Origin: Nymphaea colorata | Taxonomy: Eukaryota > Streptophyta > Magnoliopsida > Nymphaeales > Nymphaeaceae | DNA: 64,000 nucleotides | Assembly (NCBI RefSeq): GCF_008831285.2 | Contig: NC_045141.1 | Span: 5,101,224 to 5,165,223, forward strand | Reading direction: 5' to 3' | Part shown: piece after piece, positions 1 to 10,974 of the stretch | Position numbering within the stretch: position 1 is the first letter of the stretch | How the letters are laid out: every line of letters begins with the position of its first letter | The notes under the pieces: model-generated | What the model saw: only the letters and a program-made list of their open reading frames with translations | The model's database searches: none | What the model was told of the DNA's origin: nothing | Translations under genes and position numbers: made by a program

Positions 1-1889
1 ACATTTTAAATAATGTAATTGAATTTCTAAATCTATGAACTTCCCTTTATCATTTCCAAGCTTGTGCAACAATCCTTTGGTCGATAAAGCTGTGGGCGTA
101 TGGATCTATGTGGACCTTGATAATAGTTTAGTCTTGTAGTTGATTTTCTCTTTATGGTATTGATGCTTTTTCTTTATTTCTTTCTTTCCTTTTTTTTTTG
201 TGCAGGTTGGTATTTTCTTAGTCCCAGTTCCATAATTACTCTGAGATCAATGTTTCCATCAAACTTTTATCTGTATCAGCTTTCTTTTTGTCTACGTTGA
301 TGATGTCACAAATATCGCAACTTAATCGAAAAAGATGCGTTAAATACGTGAAAAATAAGTCAGGCATATAAAACAGCAATACAACACATTTTTTTTAAAA
401 AAATGTCAGAATATAAAAAACAAAAAAAAAGTGAATTACACACGTTTTTTTAATATTTTTTATTAATTTCTTATTAATTTAATTTTTAATATTTTTCAGA
501 ATTTTTTAAATGTTTTAAATTTTTTAAAGAATTTTTTATTTCCAAAATATTTCTGAGATATAAACTTTGTCGTGTTATCCTCAAGAAATTCATGTTCACC
601 TCACGCTCTAATAATTTAATAATTTCAGATAAATATAATAATTTCAGGTAAATATATCATGTTGCACTGACATCATGTTCACCTCATGCTCTTATCCAGC
701 ATTGCCAATCAACTTCTATTTGAAAATATACCAGCTATCAAGGTTATGTTAGTGCCGAACTATATTTTGTATGCAACTATGTATCAAATATATTGTTGTT
801 TAGCAGGGGATTGTGGTGTACTCTTCTATTGAAGCTTGTAATGGATCTAATAAACCAGGCATTTTAGCATACTGAAAAAAATATTTCTGATATTGGTTTC
901 AACCAAGCATTCTTAAAGACATTTTTTGTGCACTATGTTCTTTTCTCTAGTCCTTAGTGTTTTGCAATCAGTTTCAGAAGGCCTATTTTATTTCCTGACA
1001 ATTGTGCAAGAGATATTTGCTGTTTTGGCTGATACATTTCACAAGCTTTGTTTCAACTGCATGTTTTGGTTCTACATGGGACTAATTTTCTGGATGAACC
1101 AATTGTCTGTCTTCTTGTTTCAGTTTCCAATAAATTGAAGTATTTTATAGTAAGTTTTGTCCTATTATTATTTTCCTCTAAAACTACGGAGCCTTGATTT
1201 TGGCTATAAGTACTCATTCTTGTCATCCAATCCTCCATTTTTTGTTTTGTTTGTAGGTGATCAAGATCTTTGCTTTCTTCATGATACATGAATTGGATTG
1301 GGAATTTAGGAACTTATTTTGAGGTGAAGATTGCTTTATCTTTCTTTTTTGTTTTCTAATGACAGAAAAAATAAGAGCTTTCTGAGCAGGCCAAGATTTG
1401 CTTGCCCAAAAGGTTGATCATTTACAGTATTGTATGTCTCTACTAGTTATTTATGTATAACGTGCAATATATTTCTATTTTATTTATGAAATTTCTCTTA
1501 CTGTACCAGAGATGATATGTTCTTTCACATACCCCTTTCCATCATTCTTAAACTTTTTGACTATTTGGATACAAGTATAGCTACACTACATGAATATGAG
1601 AGAATTAGAATTGTTTCTGGGAGAAATAAGATGCTAAGCTGCTAATATGAGAAAATTAGAATTGTTTCACCATACTAGTCTCTGGGATTAAATTTTCTAG
1701 ATGTGTATGAACCTGCTATTTTTTATTTATTTTCTCTATTTCGACCAGGAATGGCTTGTGGAGCTTTTTCATAAGAAAAAACCACGTGTGCTCAAAGGAC
1801 ACTTATTTTCTATTATTTTTATGTAATTTTTTTATAATTTTGAATTGTATAAACGATAACTTTTATAGTACGATTACTTATTTTTATGT
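1..1889. other. Intergenic DNA, no gene recognised
   Basis: AT-rich sequence with long T and A runs. Short open frames occur on both strands (for example 926-1138), but none resembles a known domain and their composition matches the surrounding non-coding DNA. I see no splice-consistent exon series. Confidence 0.6.

Positions 1890-1935
<46 letters not shown>
1890..1935. repeat. (CT)n-(TA)n compound microsatellite
   Basis: A run of CT dinucleotides passes directly into TA dinucleotides. It gives a meaningless serine/leucine/tyrosine/isoleucine repeat in the overlapping short open frame at 1756-1956. Confidence 0.95.
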
Positions 1936-1938
<3 letters not shown>

Positions 1939-1954
1939 AAACAAGATGTAGAAT

Positions 1955-2535
1955 AATTAAAATGGCCATGACTTTTTCCATGGCTAATGTACAAGTGACT
2001 GTGACTGTTGCAAATAATGGTCACAGCTAAAACCATGGCTAGTGGCCTAGGTACATCATGGCCAGTTGATCAAATAGCCAGTCACCAAAAACGTGTTTTT
2101 TAAAAGAAAAACAAATAGACATGATAAATAAACCTAGATTTTTTTTTTTTGCATTTTTTCCTTTTTCTTCATTTTTTAATGTTTTAAACAGTTTTTATTT
2201 TTTTATTTTCTAGTTTTATTTGTTGCAAATCTACTTATTTGTTGATGTTTGTGTTTATAGTTTCTCACTTATTTTATTTTTTAGTAATTTGAGTTTTTTT
2301 AATTTTTAAAAATTTGTTGTATTTTTCTTGTTTTTTCTCCTTTATTTTCAAGTTCACCGTATTGTAGACGAGAAAAAACTTGTGGTTTAAAACTCAAGAA
2401 TTTTTTTTGTGACTATGGTCAAAACCATGACAAAAAGTTAATAGCTACAAGGGTTTTTGCCAAAGTCAGCTTAGTTAACAGCCACAGGAAAGGTCACAGC
2501 TGAAATACTTTCAGCCATAGTTTCGGGGTTTATTT
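1955..2535. mobile_element. Possible non-autonomous transposon (CACTA-like subterminal motifs)
   Basis: Both ends of this 0.58 kb stretch carry clustered short motifs built around GCCATGG, ACCATGG, GTCACAGCT and GCCATAG, while the middle is featureless T-rich DNA. Repeated subterminal motifs of this kind are typical of non-autonomous CACTA-type elements. A similar mix (CACCATAAGCC, ACTATGGCTATG) occurs near 42,375. I could not identify a clean terminal CACTA or a target-site duplication, so the assignment is tentative. Confidence 0.3.
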
Positions 2536-3890
2536 CATGGAAGCTTTCTTACCGCTTCAAAAATGACTTTTTCGTTTTGTAACCGGTCTCCTTTTTCTGT
2601 AGCTCTTGCTTTCCAGATCGCAATAATCAGGAACTGAAATGGGTATGTTTGCTTAGCCGCAAGAGATGAAATTCTGCTTCATCATCTCAAACCACTCTGT
2701 ACAAGTCGCTTCACTTATACGACGTCTAATCAAAGAGGAGGACAAAAAGAATCTTCGACATGTCTTACTATTGCCACAAAGACTGCAATATTTTCAAGTT
2801 ATTGTGACAATATCACCAAAAAACTGGTTTAATGAAAAAATGGGAATTTATCCCACATTTGAAATGAATACTATCATACTATGATAAATTCTGTTAGATC
2901 TTTTATTCCTTTTTTAAATCAAAACATTCTCTGATACATCTTAAGCTTTGTTTTCATTTTTGTCTGTTTCAGAGTTTGAAGAACTATTTCTGAATATCAT
3001 TTTTGTATCAAAATTAGCGGAAAGTCTATCTTGGACTCCTGAGATTTTCTAGAAAAAGATACTTTTTAGCTGATTCCAGAGAAAATCTGTTGCCGATGAA
3101 AACATGGGAAATGGCATTTGTGACAATGATGTTATCTAGTAATTCCAGCAGCAAGTGCTTAATTAGTTTTTAGTTTTTCATTTCAGAATGGTCACTTATT
3201 TCCAGCCGAGTTTGATGTTGGAATTTTCAAGGCTTGTACAATTCTTTTTCCCTTTTAAATGTCTTTTTCATATGATTTACTTACTCCTTCACTCATCGGC
3301 AAGCATCTCGTTTCGTTTGTCGACTGTTTCATGGTTCTTGGCATCGCTGTTGATCCAACATGTGCCCAAACAAGCTCTAAAAGGTCAGATGTCATAATGC
3401 TGGATTAAGTTAATTATATTGTGAATATAAGTTTGTTCCACCATTTTTCCTTTATTTGGCTCTTTTTCCTTGTAATCCCCTGTACAAATTTTTAAGCCAT
3501 TTACTCTGCTACTTCCCCTCTTCTTTATTGCAAATTCTTCAGCTTGAGCCATTTACATTATTAATCCTTATTTTATTCAATTTGTTCATTGTGGTTCATT
3601 TATAAAGAAGCATTGCCCTTGTAGTTATGATGGACAACATGCTCAATTTCACAAATTAATGGATGGTTCCATAAAAGTCTTCTCTCAAAGTGGAGAAGAA
3701 ACAAATTCAAGATCTCCATATTTGGTAAAGATAATCAAGGAGTCATCAAAACAAGCAGCAGAGACTTATATTTTGGATGGGGAGATGATAAGAAGTTTTT
3801 ACAATTTGTCCTCTTCCCATCTGGTTGATAGAACAACTTGTGCTCCATGGATGTCTTTGTACTTTTGTTGTTCCTCATGCAATTGTAGTG
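2536..3890. other. Intergenic DNA, no gene recognised
   Basis: Open frames at 2666-2884, 3188-3397 and 3659-3982 have no recognisable domain. The last one runs into the MITE at 3,895, which argues against its being a real gene. Confidence 0.5.
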
Positions 3891-3894
3891 TTAA

Positions 3895-4058
3895 GGGGCT
3901 ATTAGGCACCAGTAACAAATTATTACTATCTAGTAAAACAGACTTAAAAATTGGGGCAGATTCATGGAACCATGTAAAGTAATAATGTATGAATCCACCC
4001 TAAATTTTAGGCAGAATCGCTGGACGGTAACAATCTGTTATTGCTGCCAAGTGGCCCC
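3895..4058. mobile_element. Tourist-like MITE (PIF/Harbinger type), 164 bp
   Basis: The left end (GGGGCTATTAGGCACCAGTA) and the reverse complement of the right end (GGGGCCACTTGGCAGCAATA) form imperfect terminal inverted repeats of about 30 bp. The element is flanked by TAA on both sides (3892-3894 and 4059-4061). A 3 bp TWA duplication with GGGG-starting ends is the hallmark of Tourist/PIF-Harbinger MITEs. A more decayed relative of the interior and right end lies at about 62,225-62,335. Confidence 0.65.
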
Positions 4059-4061
4059 TAA

Positions 4062-4597
4062 AGGACTATGATTGAGACATTGGTGGCTTACACCTTTTCA
4101 AAGATGTAAGACTTTTTGCTAAATGGTTGAACTTCTGATTGAAGTCTAAGCCGATGTAAATCCAAAATGAATCTGTCATTAAGGGCCATGGGGCAATCTA
4201 GTAACTTTCTTTTTCCTTTCACTTGATAAGAAGTCTTCTGGAAGGAAGAAGGCTTGCGGATGTAAGATTGTGATCCCTTATCACTTGATAAAAGTCATCT
4301 AGAAGGTCAAATGTTACTGCTGTAAGTTTGTATCACGAAAACTTTGACAGTAAAAGAACCAAATATTTTCATACAGCAAACTGGAACAAAGAATGTTTGT
4401 AATAGATAAGTAGTCACAACACTTGTGATAAATAAGTAGTTATAGCACATTAGCTTGTTGAGACTATGTTATAGGTTTAATTAGATGTGTATTTTAGATC
4501 ATAACACTGGTGGCTCTTATAACAATCAAAAATTAAGATTTTCCATAAAATCAACCGGCATTGTATATGCATATAGTAAAACCAATACCGAAATGGG
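4062..4597. other. Intergenic DNA downstream of RLK copy 1
   Basis: No gene seen. Homology to the receptor-kinase copy at 52,960-55,719 stops abruptly near 4,598. No transmembrane or kinase sequence of copy 1 is found in this interval on the minus strand. Confidence 0.5.
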
Positions 4598-6166
4598 AAT
4601 TTTGTTGACAAATTGTTTGAACTTAGATCCAGCGCTTGCAACCTAGTGAGATTAGAGCTGGAAATAGACCCAATTAGCATGTTGTGTTTAATAGAAAAAA
4701 CATACATGCAGACCAACTGGTAACGTGAGTCTGGAATTGGACCTTCTAATGCATTGCCAAAAAGGCCTAACCCCTGTAACCTGTTCATTGATCCAATATT
4801 TGATGTAATGAGCCTTTTATTTTGTTGAATCTCAAATCTAAGACAATTAATTTCGTCAAGTTGGCTAAGGTCAATGGGATAGTACCTTCAATCAGATTAG
4901 AGGAAAGGTAAAGTCTCCACAAGGTGGTTGTCAGGTTGTGTGACAGAACAACTTCCTCTAGCAGTCGACAGTTGGTGAAGGATGTGAGAATGGAGAGCTC
5001 ACGGTTGCCAGGGACAATGGTCAACATATTGTGATCGAGGTACAAGCACCTGATTTGTGACAGACTACCTAATTCAAATGGTATCGGACCACTAAATTTA
5101 TTGTTGTCTGCAGTAAGAACTCTAATACTTGTACCATTAGAAAGGGAAGCTGGGAGAGGGCCATCAAAATTGTTTTCACCCATATAAAATTGTTGGAGAT
5201 TGGGCAGGAAAAGGCCAGCATCTTTTGGGAGATGCCCTGTAAGTTGATTGGCCGCGAAACTCAAACGCTGAAGAGCGGATAGGTTAAACAAGCTCTTAGG
5301 CTGTGTACCAGTGAGATTGTTCATTTCCATGTTAAAGCCCATCAAGTGGGTTAGGCTTCCCAATTCATGAGGAAATTGGCCCTGTATCTAATTTTGGGCA
5401 ATACTAAACCACTCCAATTTTGTGAGATTAGCCAAAGTAACTGGAATGGTGCCGGTGAGCCTATTATCACTAACAAACTGCCTAGAAACTTTGGGATGCT
5501 TCCATAGAATTGGTTATATCATGCTGACAGTGTTTGGAGACCTTGACAATGGCTCAGTGTTTGTGGAATCAACCGTTCAAAATTGTTTTTTCTTATAGAA
5601 AGATTTTTTAACAGAGGGAGACTACTAAAATCAACGAGAAGGTGACCATGTAAACTGTCGTTCGAGAGATGAAGAACCTGTAAGAAGGAGAGATTGCTGA
5701 TGTATGGGGAGATAGTACCTTCAAATGCCGTGCCGTTGAGGTTCAGAGCAACTACCCTTTGTGAACCACGACTGCATGAAACTTCATTCCAGTCGCAAAA
5801 AGAGATGTTGGAATTCCAATTTGATAACATGTTATAAGGGTCTTTAGTGACAAGGGATTTGAAAGACAGCAATGCGAATTGATAAGTCACGTTGCTCAGA
5901 AAAACAAGGGCGGAGGGCACATCCCCTTGGCCAAGAACCACAATCAAGGTGAAAGAGGACAAACACAAAAGAAAGATGAGCGGCTGAGGTGGCCGACCGG
6001 TGGTGGCCACGCCTGTCCAATTTGTTATGCAGAACATGCATGACCAGGAATTCAAGGTCGTCCATTTATGTATAGATTCTCTTCTAGAAAATTTGTCCTT
6101 TTCTTTTATATTCTTCAATTCATTTTTTTCTAAAAGGAAATTTGGATTTTTAATTTTTTTCTTCAT
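4598..6166 (-). pseudogene. LRR receptor-like kinase pseudogene, copy 1 (ectodomain only)
   Basis: Minus-strand remnant of an Xa21/EFR-type LRR receptor kinase, a plasma-membrane immune-receptor family. It shows a hydrophobic leader (LIFLLCLSSFTLIVVLGQ), an LRR N-cap (FALLSFKSL, then NISFCDWNEVSC with both cap cysteines, then RVVALNL), and plant-type LRRs ending in N-L-x-G-x-IP motifs. Relative to copy 2, a 1 bp indel near 6,000 changes which upstream ATG is in frame with the leader. The frame breaks near 5,520, a TAG lies at 5388-5390, and the frame breaks again near 4,787. A 36 bp in-frame deletion near 4,935 removes half an LRR between short direct repeats. Homology ends at about 4,598 inside an LRR, so transmembrane and kinase domains are absent. 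It is non-functional as a receptor. The family assignment is secure; the exact orthologue is not. Confidence 0.88.
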
Positions 6167-6174
6167 CCAAAGAT

Positions 6175-8140
6175 GCGATAATATTCAAAAGTCAGGTTCA
6201 GACCTAAGGTTTATCTCGGATCCAAATATGATGAGGATTAAGTAGAATGTCCTACCGAAGGCCTCTCCAAAGAATTGACTAATATTGAGTGAGTCAGCTG
6301 CATTTATCACTGAGCTACTCCGGCCAGCATCTTGAATGCCAAAGGCGTCAATGAGTCAATCTAAGTAAATGTGTTGTGCAACGCATAACCATTACACTTG
6401 TCAGGCTTTGAATCTCCTAATGAATCTTGTGAGCTCCCCATCAAAAATTTGCCAAGAATTGACTCAACTATCAGGGCAGCTTGAATAATGTTAAATGGTT
6501 CAAGATAGGACAGGGAATGCTTGACATGTATTAACTCCATATTTGGTGGCAGTTAGCAGGAGGGCCCAAAAAACTTTAATCACTCAACTACCAGCAAAAA
6601 TACCATTATGAGGGGGCGGCGATTTATCAATTAATGTTTTAGCCAATCAACCAGGCCGACTATAGGGAAATGTTTAAATTAGCATATTTGTGCACCACAC
6701 GCTGTGGATCGATATCTCATTTTCCTTCTGGTTGTCACATTTGATTAGGTAGTATTTGATAGCCTCCATTTCGAGTCTGCATTGTAAGATCCTCAGTATA
6801 AACAAACTAAGGATCTTGGTAATGTGGATCTTATATCATGTAAAAAACTATGGATTTAAAGTCGGATGGGGGGTGTTCAAGCCAAAATTCATATATTTGA
6901 AATCTTGGTGATCTCAGGTCACTGTGGGTCTCAAATTTGCGGTGAAATACACACACTTTTAGTTCCAACGACATTTAATGTGAGGAACAATAAACATCGT
7001 TCTATCTGATCAAGGGACAAGATATCATAGTAAAAATTAAGTTCTTCCCCCTTTAATTTATACATACTTCCACATCCCTAAGCTTTTCCAGTAAGATGGT
7101 AAGAACTTCTTTGTATCTATATATATGTATGTGTGTGTTGTGCGTAGTACCTAGCTGTCCATAACCAAAAAGGTAACAACATGTTGCGTTTAGTCGTCAT
7201 AAATTTCTTCCCAAATCCACACATATTTTATTGATAACAGGCACTGCATGCCCTATATTAATTCAAAATAAGTCTATTTTTCAGTTTTCTAATTATTTAA
7301 ATAATATGCCAATTACAAGCCGAGTGAGTAGCACTGACCAATGCATTTTGTACAGTTGATACAGTTAGTCCGTAGGGTCAGCTGATTTCTGGACTAACAT
7401 TAACATAACAGGTTTGAAGATCTTTTGCTGCATTAGTTCTTGTCTGGATCTCATCCTCCTTGTCAAGCTTGCCCTGTTTAATTAGCATGCATTACCTGTT
7501 TGGTTGCCCTTGTTGTGCAGGTTGAGTTCCCTTATTCTTGATGGTATCCAACTAAAAAGTAGATATGCAGCCAAGAGTATATATTCAAAACCTGACCAGT
7601 CTTCAATATTGCTTATTTTGCATAGTTTTGGCAGCTAACAAGTGCCATCAATCTGGATTATTGCATAAATGAACACTACTGACTTCCTTAAGCTTCACAT
7701 TTCTATGGTGAAAGATCACACTAAACTTGTATTTCGACTGCACTCAGACGTCAATTTTTGGCATTGCTCTTCTTCTTTTGAAATTCCATTTAAATGAATG
7801 TAACGCTCCCAACATTTTTTATAACTCAATTTCGTGTGGTTTTAGAAATGGAAGATTTGGATTGCCTAAAACTGTGTTTCCTCATTCCTACCAAAGTAGT
7901 TGTTCATGAGTTGCTACAAAATCTATATGGACCGGGTCCCTTCCTTTCCATTGTTAATTAATTATTTCCACTCGGGTACATTGGTCCAAAGAATTATCTA
8001 TGCCGAGTTCTTGTTGAACCGAGCAGCTCATGATTTGACTTGATTTAGTTTGTGTCAAGCTTGTTTAATTAGTTTGAGTTTAATGAATTATTGAACTAAC
8101 CTCCATTAAATAGCATTTGGCCCAAGTGAAAATCAAGCGT
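6175..8140. other. Intergenic DNA with decayed dispersed repeats
   Basis: No gene seen. The stretch 6,250-6,620 resembles 9,290-9,545, sharing AATTGACT, a GGAATGCTTGACAT block and GAGGCCCAA-like sequence. The stretch 6,190-6,245 resembles the reverse complement of about 56,880-56,935, a flank upstream of RLK copy 2. Confidence 0.5.
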
Positions 8141-8149
8141 TGATATTAT

Positions 8150-8990
8150 CTGGCAGTGTTGAATTTGGCACTGTCATTTATTGCTTACTTATCATTTTAA
8201 TTAGCTTTTCTTATTTTACCAATTTCTTGTTGAATCTTACAATTCACCTCGTGATAGGCTCAATGTCTTGCCTCTTGCATTAAATGCCTTTAACGGCCAA
8301 TTAAAGTTGTTGGTTTTCTGTCTTTTTTTAATGCTGAAAAGATGGGAGAAAAGTGTCCAAAGATTTCATAGTTGGGTGACCGGGAGGAGTATTTCATCCT
8401 ACCATCTAATGACCTTAGCGTGAGGCTACACATAGCGAAATGTATAAGAATTTTACAAAAATATGTTCATGCTTTGATGGATGGCAAAAACATGCTACTG
8501 TTCTCAATTATGTTTGCTGCAATGGTCTAGGCAGGGCTGGTGGGCCACTAGTCTCCATTTCGAACTCCTATGGCGTCAACTCTTGTGGTGCAAAAAGTGC
8601 ACCAACATACAAGTTGAAGCCTAAAGCACCAGAAAAGCAGTCCCGGACCCCTTTTTCTCTGGTCTTCACTAAAGCAATGGGAATAGTCTCCCGGTCTCCT
8701 GAAACAAGCCGTTAGTTGAAAGTGTATTTTTTTTAATTTCATCAAAAGTCTAAAGTTGTTTTTGTAAAAGCTTCATTCATTTGCTTTTAAGGCACCGTGT
8801 CTTAGCTGCAGATGTTGTGGGTCAATACATGAAAGTGTATAGGATCAAGTTCAAGCTAAAACCTAAAGGGAATATCCAAATCAAGGTTTTGACTCAAATT
8901 ATTATTCTTAATTAAGTGGTCTATATATATAGGGGAAGTCAATGCTGCCAAATGTGATATGAATAAAATTTAGAAATTTTTTGCTAAAAA
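8150..8990 (+). repeat. Duplicated non-coding block, copy A1
   Basis: First of three copies of one non-coding block. Shared landmarks with A2 include ACGGCCAATTAAAG, AAAAACATGCTACTGTTC, GGGAATATCCAAATCAAGG and GTCAATGCTG. The order of landmarks is slightly rearranged relative to A2, because the ACGGCCAATTAAAG part recurs at 9,010-9,235 and the rest at 10,131-10,790. No coding potential survives in the shared part. Confidence 0.75.
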
Positions 8991-9009
8991 GTAAATAGTC
9001 ATCCACCAT

Positions 9010-10790
9010 AAATTTGGCATTGTTGTTGTTAATTAGTTGTACATTCTTAATTTATGTCTTTTTGTTTTGAAATATATATTTTACCAATTTCATTTTGAAG
9101 CTTACACTTCACCTTGTGATGGGCTCAATGTCTTGCTTCTTGCCTTAAACGCCTTTAACGGCCAATTAAAGTTTTTGGAATTTTATCTTTTTTTAATACT
9201 CGAATGACTGAATAAAAATGTCCAAATATGTCATGATCAAAAAATAGGTTCAGGACGCAGGTTCAAATTTAAATTTATTGACACAAAATTAAGGGTCCTC
9301 TTGAAACTTTCCAACAAATTGACTCGTGCTGAGTACACTGAATTTAGTGCGGAGGGGTCATAGACATTTATGGCTCACTTACTCTCACATCCTCAATGTC
9401 AATGCTTGGAAGTTTGATCGAATTGGGAATGCTTGACATTTATTGACTCAATGCATGTTGTTGGTGGGTATTTAAAAGAGGCCCAAGGATTTTTTTCATC
9501 CACTTACTCACAATTGAAGTCTAGTAAAGGCATTGAAGGGAGTTTTTTAAACTAATTTGTTTGGGAACCAAGCTTTGAATCAATCTCACTTGTTCCTTGT
9601 ATGATAGTTTGTCCCATTTAGCTACTTGTAACAAGCATTTGATGTCATGTTAACCAGGGGTGGAGCCAGGATTTTTTTAGGGGTGGGCCGAATAGTCCAA
9701 CCTTTGGATCTGGGTAGGGCCAAACTAAATTCGAATCCAAACAAGACATGGTGCAGCTAACAATTTTTAATTTTTTCAATGTATTTTTTTTTTCAATTGG
9801 CTGGCATGGGGTCATGGCCCAGGTGGCCCTCGCCCTCCCTCTGCCCCTGATGGTGGCAGAATGCAATGGATTTTAGCACCATTCATTCAATTTGGTGAAA
9901 TGGTGAGAAAATCATTTTTATGGCTGTTCTACTCAAGTTATGACACCCACCACCTGTGCGGTCCAATATCATAGTTGGGTTGAAACCCCCACCTTTCCCC
10001 CCATCCTCTTAAGGTACAGTCCTGCTTTGTGCTATCAAATCATAAACCTAATTTTGTGAAATTAATTCTTTATTTATGGGACAAGTTGAATCTGTGATCA
10101 AGCAATATCTCATCCAAAAGGTTTATTGTTCTGACTTACAATAAGGCTGCACATAGTTAAATATATGAGAATTTTACAAAAATAAGTTCATTCTTTGATG
10201 ATTGACAAAAACATGCTACTGTTCGCAATTATATTTGCTGCAATGGTCGGGGCAGGGCTGGTAGGCCGCCAGTCCATTTCAGACTCCTATGATGCCAATT
10301 CTTTGTAGTGAAAAAAAGAGGTACCAATAAGCAAGTTGAAACATTAACAAGGGCACCACCCGAAGCACTAGAAAAGCAGGCTGGACCATTGTGGGTGGAG
10401 GGAGGAGGGTTTGGCCTTCACTTGGGTAGTGGAATGGTCTCCTTCTCTCTGAAAACAAGCTGTTAAGAGTCTCCCACTCTCCCGAAACAAGCTATTAAGT
10501 CAAAGCGTATTTTTTGTAATTTCATCGAAGTCAAACTTGTTTTTGTTAAAGTTTCATTCCTTTGCCTTTAAGTCACTGTGTCTAAGTTGATGATGTTGTC
10601 GGTCAATACATGCTAGAGTAGAAAATACAAGTTCAAGCTCAAACCTAAAGGGAATATCCAAATCAAGGTTCAGACACAAATTATTATTTTTACTTACGTG
10701 GTCTCATGATATATATATATATTGACACACAAAAGAAATGTCAATGCTGTCAGATGCTAGATAAGACGTATGAATAACATTTTGAAATTG
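9010..10790 (+). repeat. Duplicated non-coding block, copy A2 (interrupted)
   Basis: Direct repeat of 8,150-8,990, split in two: 9,010-9,235 matches about 8,140-8,350 and 10,131-10,790 matches about 8,405-8,990. The intervening 0.9 kb contains a small MITE (9,655-9,849) and a stretch related to 6,250-6,620, so it looks like later insertion. A TA microsatellite near 10,711 also occurs, expanded, in inverted copy A3. Confidence 0.75.
9655..9849. mobile_element. Small MITE, hAT-like ends
   Basis: The left end CAGGGGTGGAGCCAGG and the reverse complement of the right end, CAGGGGCAGAGGGAGG, are matching terminal inverted repeats starting with CAGGGG. The element is 195 bp and has no coding capacity. 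CAGGGGCGGAGC-type termini are common in plant hAT MITEs. The flanking 8-mers (ATGTTAAC, ATGGTGGC) match only in part, so the target-site duplication has decayed or the class is wrong. Confidence 0.55.
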
Positions 10791-10974
10791 TGGACATTTC
10801 TTAAAATCCATGGAGAAGTCGAAATTTGGGTCTTTTTCCTAGGTTCTTAAGTTTTCCAAACGTAAAATTGTTACCTATATATATATATAAACATGGTTGT
10901 ACATTAAAGATCTTTCAATTTATGCATATATTCTCTTTTGAAAAATATGTCATTTACTTTCTCAAAATGTAGAA

